From assembly GCA_022925895.1 (NCBI GenBank), contig JAKSYS010000627.1:1-36832 (forward strand): a DNA stretch of 36,832 nt, in the 5' to 3' direction. A program made the translations under genes and the position numbers. Origin of the DNA: Fragilaria crotonensis (lineage: Eukaryota; Bacillariophyta; Fragilariophyceae; Fragilariales; Fragilariaceae). Below are positions 11,934 to 19,553 of this stretch, one piece after another. The stretch's first letter is position 1; every line of letters starts with the position of its first letter. The notes under the pieces were generated by a model, which searched no databases, had not been told where the DNA came from, and worked only from the letters and a program-made list of their open reading frames with translations.

Positions 11934-12140
11934 GTGTTACTTTTAAATTTAAACATTACTGAAGCTTACGGGGGTGTCCTGTGGCTCCTATGGTATATTT
12001 CCCTATTTGAAAAGTGGCTCCGATGGCAGAAATTTGGCTCCTGTGGTACTTTTCTCTAAATAAAATAGCTCCTGTGGTATCAAGTAAAAATATTTATATC
12101 TGAGGAATATTTATCTAGTTTGAACCCCGCCCCCTTAGGG
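11934..12140 (-). promoter_or_regulatory. Right terminus of D with CTCCTGTGGTA iterons
   Basis: Iterons start at 11985 (CTCCTATGGTAT), 12018 (CTCCGATGGCAG), 12038 (CTCCTGTGGTAC) and 12069 (CTCCTGTGGTAT), at intervals of 33, 20 and 31 bp. The last ends at 12080 and TTAGGG begins at 12135, a 54-bp gap. The core differs from that of A although the layout is the same. Confidence 0.8.
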
Positions 12141-12167
12141 CCTTCTCCTTAGGGCCTTCTCCTTAGG
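12141..12167. repeat. Two tandem terminus remnants of 14 and 13 bp
   Basis: CCTTCTCCTTAGGG followed by CCTTCTCCTTAGG. They match the extreme right end of the termini at 16372 and 16721. Confidence 0.65.
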
Positions 12168-12864
12168 CGGATATCTGTTTGACAGTATTCTCCAGGCTTT
12201 TATGCTTTCTCTCGAATTCTTTGGATTGTTTGAGAAGGGCAGTATCGATGAGCGATTGTAACGTCTCCGAGCGCAATTCAATATTCGAATCAATTTGCAT
12301 GGATGCCGTTTCAGTAGCTTTCGTAACAGTTTGTTCCGTAAAATATGCACCCAACTTCTGTTTAGAAGATTGGTAAGCAACAGAGACAAAATATTGTTCC
12401 ATCGGTGTGTGGACGAAGCGTTGGATCTTAAGAAGGATTTCACCCGGTGGGTTTGTTTCCTCAATAAGAGAAGTGCAGTCCGCGAGCGATGCTGGGTTAT
12501 TAATCCAGCCTCTATCAAGAACCCTGGGGTCTTGAGTAGGGAAACGAGATGCGAGAACTTTTGAGAATTCGTCGCGTGTACAGAGTTCCTTGCTTGCATT
12601 CCTCCGTTCGTTCAACATACAAAGTAGAAAGTGAACTTTGTAGTCGCTTGGATCGGCAGACTTGGCAAGCAGAGAAGTGGAACAGATATGTGTTAAAAGA
12701 GAGACGAATCTTTGAACGACAGTATCATGTAGTACTTTCACTTCAAGTTCCGCTGCTTTGTGGATGAGGACCACGCGAGCACTATCTTGATAAGTAGTGA
12801 CCACAGTCTTCATAGATTCACGAAGAGCGAGGGCTTCAGGATGATCGGTCGCGTCGTTGGACAA
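12163..12864 (-). CDS. Unknown protein E, 3'-truncated
   Basis: A 233-codon open frame of unrecognised family. Its last 60 residues (IELRSETLQS... KEFERKHKSLEN) are charged and heptad-like, so a coiled coil is possible. It ends KQISA, and its TAA stop lies inside the CCTTAGG remnant (12163-12165), so the natural C-terminus is missing and the stop is supplied by the junction. The start at 12864 may not be native. A short upstream frame from about 13144 (MSNPATSATNKSPSPTQ) has Ser/Lys-rich sequence that could be its N-terminus after frameshifts. Its position, left-truncated against terminus remnants, is the same as for the helicase fragments. Confidence 0.55.
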   Translation of the reverse strand: MSNDATDHPEALALRESMKTVVTTYQDSARVVLIHKAAELEVKVLHDTVVQRFVSLLTHICSTSLLAKSADPSDYKVHFLLCMLNERRNASKELCTRDEFSKVLASRFPTQDPRVLDRGWINNPASLADCTSLIEETNPPGEILLKIQRFVHTPMEQYFVSVAYQSSKQKLGAYFTEQTVTKATETASMQIDSNIELRSETLQSLIDTALLKQSKEFERKHKSLENTVKQISA

Positions 12865-13606
12865 AACGAGTAGAGTAGATAATCTGATGCTTCTTGGAAT
12901 GAATGAGGATCTTCAAGTCGATGTAGCGTAGATTTCTTTGTAGCAACAGTTGTAATTCAAAAGTTCGATACATAACGGGGTGAAGAATGATTTTCTTTAG
13001 AATCGTGCGACGCAAGTGCTTGAGTGATCGACGATTTTGCAGCGTTTGCTGGGGTAGTAATCGGATCTTGATTCTTTTTCCAGCAGCGAGTGCTGGGTTG
13101 GAGAGGGACTTTTGTTTGTTGCGCTGGTCGCAGGATTAGACATGGTGGAATGTAGGTTAGGGTAAAAGTGGAAGAAATACATGTGTCCGATCAAACGATA
13201 TTTAGAGAAGTGACAACTAACAAGTCTTTTATGTTTAAGACTTTCGCTGGATGCTTCGTCAGGCTGAGTTGTGAGATTGTCAGAACAAAAAATGCAAAAT
13301 AGGATTGCGGACAATGGCGAGGAAAAGGCGAGGTGTATCGCTTAAAACGATAACGTCTTTGTGACGTGTCGTGATAGCGATACTTAGCCAAAAAACTCGC
13401 GGTGGACGTTAGAAAGCGACTCCGGTGTTCGCAATGACGCGTTAGTCGGCGTCAGCGAGGCAATTGGCGAATCTAGTCGTGAAACGTGATAGGGTAACAG
13501 ACAGATAAGCGGAGTAACATTGTGGAACGTCACCTTGTGGAGCTAGGGTTGTCACGTTTGTCACGGGTTAAGGTGACGTTGTGACAAAAAGTTCCGTGCA
13601 TGGACC
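12865..13606. other. Upstream region of gene E; no convincing gene
   Basis: I see the possible N-terminal coding remnant (about 13000-13144) and otherwise unique sequence rich in GTGACG/CGTTAG words. No RNA gene or conserved ORF is recognised. Confidence 0.4.
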
Positions 13607-13980
13607 ACGAATTTCGAGTTTTCAATCACGAATGGCATGGCCACCAACTTCGCATTTCACACCGTAACTTCACTAAAAATAGACCAATTCTTAATCTGAA
13701 ACGACGAACGTTGAGAATGGGACAAGGCGAAGAAAGTTGTACATCGGGTCTTCGAACGAAACGTACCCACTGAGGCTGAACACAGCCATAAGAACGACGA
13801 AATTCGAGTTTTCAGTTGTGACTGGTATTTCCTCCAGCTTCACATTTCATACTGTATCTTCGCTAAAAATAGACCAATTTTGAATCTGAAGTAATAGTCG
13901 TTGAGACAGCTTCAAAGCGAAGAAAGTTGTATAAGAGGTCTTTGAACGAAATAAACCTGATGAGGATGAAAACTCAATCA
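13607..13980. repeat. Degenerate tandem repeat, two units of about 190 bp
   Basis: Unit 1 (13607-13796) and unit 2 (13797-about 13980) share ACGAA-TTCGAGTTTTCA, CTAAAAATAGACCAATT and GCGAAGAAAGTTGTA at the same offsets. The sequence is non-coding as far as I can tell, and the function is unknown. Confidence 0.75.
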
Positions 13981-14145
13981 TCAAGTGGTCTTCATGGTAG
14001 TTAGAGTAGTGCCGACGAGTGCACAAGAAGAAAATTGGGCAGCAAAGTATAAGTGAGCATACCAGGTTGTACATACTTCAAAGCACTTTTGACAATCCTC
14101 AACATGGTACATAAATCTACGGGGATGTTCAGTACAAAGAAATCT

Positions 14146-14250
14146 CTCCGGACGTACCTCCGAACGTACAACGACGCCCTCGCAACGTATCAAGTAAAAA
14201 CATGCATACCTGAAGCTTTTTTATCTATATTTTCGGCCGCCCCCTTAGGG
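14146..14250. repeat. Right terminus T5 (CTCCGGACGTAC iterons)
   Basis: Iterons at 14146 (CTCCGGACGTAC), directly abutting 14158 (CTCCGAACGTAC), and at 14179 (CTCGCAACGTAT). The last ends at 14190 and TTAGGG begins at 14245, again 54 bp. It is probably the right end of the element carrying gene E. Confidence 0.75.
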
Positions 14251-14493
14251 CGAACGTCAAACGCTGATAACGTCATATTTCGGTCAACGGTCACTTTCAT
14301 AGCTAGCAAGTAAATTCCTCGCGGATCTCCGGGTTCGCCGGGATGGGGTACACACTTGAGTCCGTACGGTCTCAGGACGGTGACAACCCGATAATTAGGT
14401 TTCGTTTTGTTTTAAAAACACCACCAGTGGTATCAAGTAAAAGCATTCATACTTGAAGACTTTTTATCTAGAAACAGCCCCTTCTCCTTAGGG
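14251..14493. repeat. Short fragment ending in terminus T6
   Basis: About 170 bp of unique sequence, then a single iteron CACCAGTGGTAT (14422-14433), the constant 54-bp block and TTAGGG (14488-14493). It is a heavily truncated element of the CACCAGTGGTA family. Confidence 0.7.
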
Positions 14494-14661
14494 AACGCGG
14501 CGTAGCACCCGACGTACACGTCTCTAAATAAAAGTGACACACGACGTACAAAAAGTGACATCCACCGTACAAATCCTAAGTTAAAAATGACACCCGTCGT
14601 ATCAAGTAAAAGTATCTATATCTGTGGATATTTTATCTATTTTTAGGCCCGCCCCCTTAGG
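14494..14661. repeat. Terminus T7 (CACCCGACGTAC iterons), nothing else retained
   Basis: Iterons at 14506, 14538, 14559 and 14591, at intervals of 32, 21 and 32 bp. The last ends at 14602 and TTAGG starts at 14657. It sits directly against T6 on the left, so only the terminus of this element survives. Confidence 0.8.
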
Positions 14662-14784
14662 AGCATGAACATATTCAAGAAGGAAAGTATGAGACGAGCA
14701 GAGTAGCTTGTAAATCAGAAAAGTTGAAATTGTATGAGATTTTTTACACTAACCCTTAACTCTATCCATTTTGTATTACATTTC

Positions 14785-15058
14785 AACACCTAACATTAAC
14801 CCTATTGGTATTGTGTTTATCATCAACAATAACCCAAACCTTATCAGTCTTAGAAAGAATTCCACACTAACCCTAAACCCTATCAGTCTTATTTTGTTTT
14901 CAACACTAACCCCAAACCCTATCAGTCTTGTTTTGTTTTCAACACTAACCCCAAACCCTATTAATCTTGTTAAATTTTTCAACAGTAACCCCAAACCCTA
15001 TCAGTCTTGTATTAATTTTCAACAACAAACCCAAACCCTATCAGTCTTGTGAAAATTT
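14785..15058. repeat. Telomere-like minisatellite in M2
   Basis: Five to six degenerate units of CAACACTAACCCCAAACCC followed by TATCAGTCTTGT. On the plus strand they translate as repeated TLTPNPISLVLF, which is a consequence of the repeat and not evidence for a gene. Confidence 0.75.
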
Positions 15059-15312
15059 TTGTTTCCATTCTAATCTTATTAAAAAATTAATTCACTTTTT
15101 AATCGGCAATCAGAAATATTCACAGTGCTACACATGTTTTTACATACAATCCTTAGTCATGTAGAGGTCTTATTAAGCACTTCAATACAAATATTCACTC
15201 TTATTAAGCCTTTGTAACAAGAAAGCACATGCGCCTGTTACTAAGCATGTTTGGAATCACTTTTTTTTCTTTCTCATAAATCCTGCATTGCTACAGTTTT
15301 GCACTTTAGTGC

Positions 15313-15675
15313 TTGAAGTGGCGTAGTGAATTGGACCCTGCTCACCATGATGTACCAGGTAGCCGCAGAGCCGAGACCAATGACTGGAGGAACATGATTA
15401 ATGCGACGGCATACATGATTCCTCCTATCATTGAGAAAATGGACACAGCTAGTCTGGACATTGCAAAGGGTAGCAGAGCCCAGCTCCACGCAACTACACA
15501 GCACACCAAAGACAACTGGAAATGCATTTTATGTGGGAAAATGTTCAATGCAATCAAGCAACACTCCTTCTCTTTAGCCTCATTGACTAAGTTCGATCAC
15601 GTATGCCTATCAATTACTAATGAAAATGCAAAGGAACTTGTGAACAAGCCAAGCAACCAAGCAACAAACAAATGA
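15313..15675 (+). CDS. Zinc-finger-like small protein of module M2
   Basis: A 120-codon frame. Residues 10-60 (HHDVPGSRRAETND... IIEKMDTASLDI) are shared with M1 and M3. Residues 66-105 contain WKCILCGKMF...IKQHSF...HVCLS, which looks like a BED- or C2H2-type finger (CxxC followed by His/Cys) but lacks a textbook spacing. The start is the first ATG after a stop, and upstream sequence is conserved in M1, so the true N-terminus may differ. It could be an intact small gene or an exon of a larger truncated one. It is AT-richer than the Copia genes. Confidence 0.5.
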   Translation: MKWRSELDPAHHDVPGSRRAETNDWRNMINATAYMIPPIIEKMDTASLDIAKGSRAQLHATTQHTKDNWKCILCGKMFNAIKQHSFSLASLTKFDHVCLSITNENAKELVNKPSNQATNK

Positions 15676-16040
15676 ATGAAGGTGACGAGGAACACTTAAA
15701 TGATGACAAGCAATTAGGCAATGGAAAACAATAGACTGGTAGTGTTGAATAATTACGGAGTATCGTTATGGATGATAGTGTTGTTATGATTGTAAGGTCC
15801 TCATCGACAACAATACCTTGTGTTGCTAGTGATCCTGTCGTCCTCATCGTATAGTTGCCTTCATCCTTGTGGTTGCTAGCTTTAGTAGCGACTCGCTTGT
15901 AATGTTGTTGATAACCTGGAGTGTCACCTGCATAGCAAGGTGTTGTCAATAATGTGTAGTGTCTCCTTTGTCACAAGGTGAAGCGTCGTCGTCGCGAGGT
16001 GAACGAAGCAATGAACAAACGATTGAACAAAGAAACTGGC

Positions 16041-16372
16041 GCATGATTTTCAGTATTGAATTCTACGGAGACGATCCGTAACTCCCGATGTACAAGTTTG
16101 AAATTGTGTCATAGGAATCATTACTAAGTTATCCCTCCCGATGTACCTCCGGACGTACAACAAAAAGCATTACCAGGATTGTTCACACTGCATTGGTAGT
16201 ATGGAGCTCGGTACCACCAGTGGTATATGATGCTAATTAAAAAGGCCCACCAGTGGTACAAAAATATACACCGGAGGTATGTGATCCTAAATAAAAACAC
16301 CACCAGTGGTATCAAGTAAAAGCATACATACTTGAAGACTTTTTATCTAGAAACAGGGCCTTCTCCTTAGGG
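16041..16372. repeat. Terminus T8, compound: inner GACGTAC and outer CACCAGTGGTA iterons
   Basis: Inner part resembles terminus A (GAATTCTAC, AGGAATCATTACT) with iterons at 16082 (CTCCCGATGTAC), 16135 and 16147. The outer part has CACCAGTGGTA-type iterons at 16215, 16248, 16269 and 16301 (intervals 33, 21, 32). The last ends at 16312 and TTAGGG starts at 16367. Two iteron families in one end suggest recombination or a nested insertion close to the end. Confidence 0.75.
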
Positions 16373-16432
16373 AGAGAAAGTGAAAAGCATTACTGGTTCA
16401 ACCTCAATAGTTGCATTTGTTTTTGCAGACAT
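16370..16432 (-). pseudogene. Helicase N-terminal stub, copy F (21 codons)
   Basis: From ATG at 16432 the frame reads MSAKTNATIEVEPVMLFTFSP and then meets TAA, supplied by the CCCTAA complement of TTAGGG in T8. LFTFSP matches copies A and D (LFTFSP/LFSFSP) just before the first finger. The stub is followed upstream by its own flank and terminus T9, so this is an element retaining only about 60 coding bases. Confidence 0.65.
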
Positions 16433-16721
16433 GATGATGATGGGGTGTGATAGATTTTTTGCATGGCGAGTCCAATGGAATACTCACTCTTTTTTTGAAA
16501 AATTGTCTACATAAAAGCATTACCAGGATTGTTCACAGTGCATTGGTAGTATGGAGCTCGGTACCACCAGTGGTATATATTGCTAGTTAAAAAGGCCCAC
16601 CAGTGGTACAAAAATCTACACCGGTGGTATGTGATCCTAAATAAAAACACCACCAGTGGTATCAAGTAAAAGCATTCATACTTGAAGACTTTTTATCTAG
16701 AAACAGGGCCTTCTCCTTAGG
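16433..16721 (-). promoter_or_regulatory. Terminus T9, right end of stub F
   Basis: Iterons at 16565, 16598, 16619 and 16651 (intervals 33, 21, 32). The last ends at 16662 and TTAGG starts at 16717. The block 16514-16721 is a close duplicate of 16165-16372 in T8. Confidence 0.8.
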
Positions 16722-17430
16722 TTTCATGTATGTGCATTGAATGTGGATACTAATTAAATTGTTAGCAAATTAAGTCTTACTAAAAATTTATTACTTACAA
16801 ATATTCTTGACAAGAAAGCAAATGCGCCTGTAACTAAGCATGTTTGGAATCACTTTTTTTGGTTTCTCATTAATCCTGCATCGCTTCTGTGTTGCCCTTT
16901 AATGTTTGTACTCTTGTAGCGAAATGGACGCTGCTCATCATGATGTACCAGGTAGCCGCAGAGCCGAGACCAATGACCGGGGGGACATGATTAATGCGAC
17001 GGCATACATGCTTCCCCCTATCATTGAGAAAATGGACACAGCTAGTCTGGACATCGGGAATGGTGGCAGAGCCCAGATCCACATGAATACACACAGCAAA
17101 GAATACTCAGATGATGATGTAAGTGATGACAATCCCAATCCCAAGAAGGGGTTCCAGCATGTCTACAAGTCGAAGACAAATTCGAGTCACAGAGTGATGG
17201 TTGCACACGACGCATCGACGACAAAAGGTACGCCAAATAGCAAGCTGGGCAAACGAGATAATAAGAAGTCAAAGAAAATCGCCAGCCTTCAGGAGGTGTT
17301 GCCATCAAATGTGCACGCAATGGGAAGGTCATTCTTGAGCACGCGCCCTGTGTTTTATAGTGGGACACCCAGGAGAAGTCTCCCAATCCCATTGACAATG
17401 GCATTATGCTTTCAGCAATGGAAGATCTAA
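16722..17430 (+). pseudogene. Module M3: shared N-terminal segment leading into the oxygenase gene
   Basis: About 16811-17080 repeats the M1/M2 segment (TGCGCCTGTAACTAAGCATG through GGACAGCTAGTCTGGACATC). The frame opened at 16906 reads HHDVPGSRRAETND...IIEKMDTASLDI, then diverges from M2 into an acidic stretch (YSDDDVSDDN) and a basic, possibly nuclear-targeting stretch (KLGKRDNKKSKK). The next plus frame carries SPNPIDNGIMLSAMEDLKV just upstream of the oxygenase frame, so I think two frameshifts separate what was one protein. Confidence 0.55.
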
Positions 17431-17458
17431 AGGTAATCGACACCATTTTGGAGCCAGA

Positions 17459-18184
17459 ATGGAGTCTGCTGCTGGTGACACTGTGTTTACCTTGATCCCC
17501 CGTCACGATGCAATCCATAAAATGACACATGTGAAAAAGACAATTGCTTCTCTGTATGCCTTAGATGATGCGAAGCGAGCAGCTGAAGTGCGTGGAAAGA
17601 CTCGAATCACAGTGGCGGAAGACAATGGCAAGTATGTGACAGTGGGCTTGAAACCAAACCGAGGCTCTGTGGGCGTTTCTGAGATCTGGCCGCAGAAATT
17701 GAACATTGCTGACAGGAACTCAATTAGAAAGTTAATGGCACGTTGTGAGGAAGCTGCCAAGGGCTACATTCCATCAAACGAACTCCGTGGTCTGCGCATT
17801 GCACAAGTACTTGGTGAGTGGAAGGAGATCAGTGGAGTGTCCTCCAATCCAATCTGGGGAAGTCTTGCTTGTGGGCGGAACTACTATTTGAATTCCCACG
17901 TTGATGAGGATTTCTTTTATTCTTTGACAACCGTTACTTCTGAGCACGGACTGCAACAAGACATTGACAGGTACAGCATGGATGCTGATGTCAGTAACTA
18001 TTTCACTTTTGCTGAACAAGGAATCGCTGTTGCATTGAGACCAGGTGACATGCTGATTTTCAATCCGCTGTATCACCACTGTTTGTCCTCTCGTACTTCT
18101 GCATTTCAAAGTGTGGATGTCTTTTGTTTGTCCTTGTACCTGAAGACGGCTGTGGTTGGTAAGAATGATAATAGTTTGAATTAG
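17459..18184 (+). CDS. Predicted 2OG-Fe(II) dioxygenase-fold protein
   Basis: A 241-codon frame. HVDED gives a candidate metal-binding His147/Asp149. GDMLIFNP and HHCLSSR give a distal His206/207 and a possible 2-oxoglutarate-binding Arg212, followed by a conserved-looking VFCLSLYLKTAVVGKND tail. This HxD...H...R order with a GD turn fits a double-stranded beta-helix oxygenase. Whether it is TET/JBP-like, acting on bases in DNA, or acts on protein is not decided by sequence alone. The start is the first ATG in this frame, and upstream codons open from 17396 plus the M3 ORF suggest a longer original protein. It converges with helicase J across a tandem repeat. It is the longest unbroken non-Copia frame with recognisable catalytic residues here. 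Confidence 0.6.
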   Translation: MESAAGDTVFTLIPRHDAIHKMTHVKKTIASLYALDDAKRAAEVRGKTRITVAEDNGKYVTVGLKPNRGSVGVSEIWPQKLNIADRNSIRKLMARCEEAAKGYIPSNELRGLRIAQVLGEWKEISGVSSNPIWGSLACGRNYYLNSHVDEDFFYSLTTVTSEHGLQQDIDRYSMDADVSNYFTFAEQGIAVALRPGDMLIFNPLYHHCLSSRTSAFQSVDVFCLSLYLKTAVVGKNDNSLN

Positions 18185-18261
18185 CTCTGTTTTAGTAGTT
18201 GTGTGTTTACAGGTGCAAACAATCTGGATGATTGTTACGCACTTCATGGTTACTTGATAAT

Positions 18262-18535
18262 ATTCCAGTGCCCCGCGTTCCCCGGTTGACGGACAGTAAA
18301 TCTCCGCAGGGCTACTCGAACAAAACATTCCAGTGCCCCGCGTTACACGGTTGGCGGACAGTAAATCTCTGCGGGGCTACTCGAACAAGACATTCCAGTG
18401 CACCGCGTTACACGGTTGACGGACAGTAAATCTCTGCGGGGCTACTCGAACAAAAACATTCCAGTGTCCCGCGTTCCCCGGTTGACGGACAGTAAATCTC
18501 CGCAGGGCTACTCGAACAAAACATTACAGTGCCTT
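18262..18535. repeat. 65-bp tandem repeat, four full units plus a partial
   Basis: Units start at 18262, 18327, 18392, 18458 and 18523 (periods 65, 65, 66, 65). Each unit contains CAGTGCCCCGCG near its start and CGCAGGGC or TGCGGGGC near its end, so each could form a stem with a loop of about 35 nt. It lies in the 370-bp gap between the convergent oxygenase and helicase. Confidence 0.9.
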
Positions 18536-18554
18536 CCAACAACTTAGCTCTTCT

Positions 18555-19399
18555 CTAAATAGAATTATTTTTTGTATTGTAAGTACTATCAATCACAGCC
18601 ATGAACTCACAGAACGAGGTCGAGGAAGTGTAGATACCCTCAAGGAAGTCCTTGAATGATCCCTTAACCTTGGTGTTAACAAAATGATGTGACAACAACC
18701 GCCTCAACCTACCCTTTACTTCACAATCTGTCTTTGCGTGATGTTTAGAGCCTGGTACCTTTTTGAAAACCCAACACTCACAACAAGCCACATTATTCAA
18801 ATAGGTCTTATCAAAACAAAGCTGGCGGTCATGAGAACTCACACCGCATTGATAACAGTTTTTCCAGAGGAAACAACAACCTTTATTCTCAGGCAGTGAT
18901 TTGCTGCCCTTCCCATTCAATAAGGGGATTCCACGACAATAAGTCTTGTTGCACGCAAGACAACACAAAGCGAGCTTTTGAAGGACTCGTTCAATCGCTT
19001 GTTCGTTTCGCCTTTCAGTTGCCATCCGTTTGGTGGCCTCAGCCTGAGCATTATGGGTTGGAATGTGGCGACAAAAATGGCAAGCACCGCAATTCTCCAT
19101 CTCTTTTCCAAATGACTGTGACATAACCTTCAATGCACAGTCACGGTTTCCTGATGCTGCATCCATGGTCCAGTCACGTACACCGCCCGAAGTCATTGTT
19201 TGTCTAAAAAGTGCATGATCCCCCTCAGATACAAGGTTTTCATTCAGAAGCCTTGTGAATCGCTGTTCATCGTCCTTGATTCTTCGTTTTGACAAGGCTT
19301 CTGGTGCCGCAAAGAAGATTTGGCCGCTAGGAATTCTCATGTACTGTCGAAGACGACCAAACCCTTGAATAACCTGCATAGCATCGAACATGTACCCCG
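18555..19399 (-). pseudogene. Helicase copy J, C-terminal part (after Copia 1)
   Basis: Continues the helicase from just after the Copia 1 junction: YMFDAMQVIQGFGRLRQYMR holds motif VI. It is followed by Cys-rich zinc-binding segments (CGACHFCRHIPTH, CLACNKTYCRG, CYQCGVSSHDRQLC, CCECWVFK), ending NTKNNSI with a stop at 18555. This stretch is an unbroken 278-codon frame and is the best-preserved helicase C-terminus in the window. It matches copy A throughout. Confidence 0.85.
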
Positions 19400-19553
19400 T
19401 GAACGAATTCTACTGTGTCTGCGTCATATTGGGCTACGGCCAGACCAAGTGGGGTTTCTCCGGACTTAGTTTATAATCTTGTTCTATCCTAATCACTAAT
19501 GCCATGCTGCCCCACAATGATGGATTTCCAGTAGTAACGGTAGGTTTTATTCA
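19400..19553 (+). repeat. 5' LTR of Copia 1
   Basis: 154 bp, begins TG and ends CA, identical by eye to 26388-26541. TTATAATC near 19471 is a possible TATA box. Confidence 0.9.

Larger units (their letters stand above)
14662..16040 (+). repeat. Module M2
   Basis: Homologous to M1 from about 14703 to 15833. It then continues with 200 bp lacking in M1 (repeated GTGTTGCTAG/GTCCTCATCG words) before entering terminus T8 near 16040. It contains the minisatellite and the best-preserved zinc-finger-like ORF. Confidence 0.75.

Noticed and set aside
14340-14400. Possible tRNA or rRNA fragment in the GGGTTCGCCGGGATGG stretch
   Set aside because: No cloverleaf or recognisable rRNA segment could be formed by eye.
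14771-15052. Protein with repeated TLTPNPISLVLF
   Set aside because: It is only the translation of the minisatellite. The opposite strand is also open for the same reason, and M1 does not keep the frame.
16651-16721. Helitron-like 3' end: inverted repeat TCAAGTA...TACTTGA followed 11 bp later by CTAG
   Set aside because: The hairpin and CTRR hold only in the CACCAGTGGTA family. Other families have CTAC or CTAT and imperfect arms, the constant boundary is TTAGG further right, and no Rep domain is visible.
18262-18535. CRISPR array
   Set aside because: Whole 65-bp units repeat without distinct spacers, no cas genes are present, and the context is eukaryotic.
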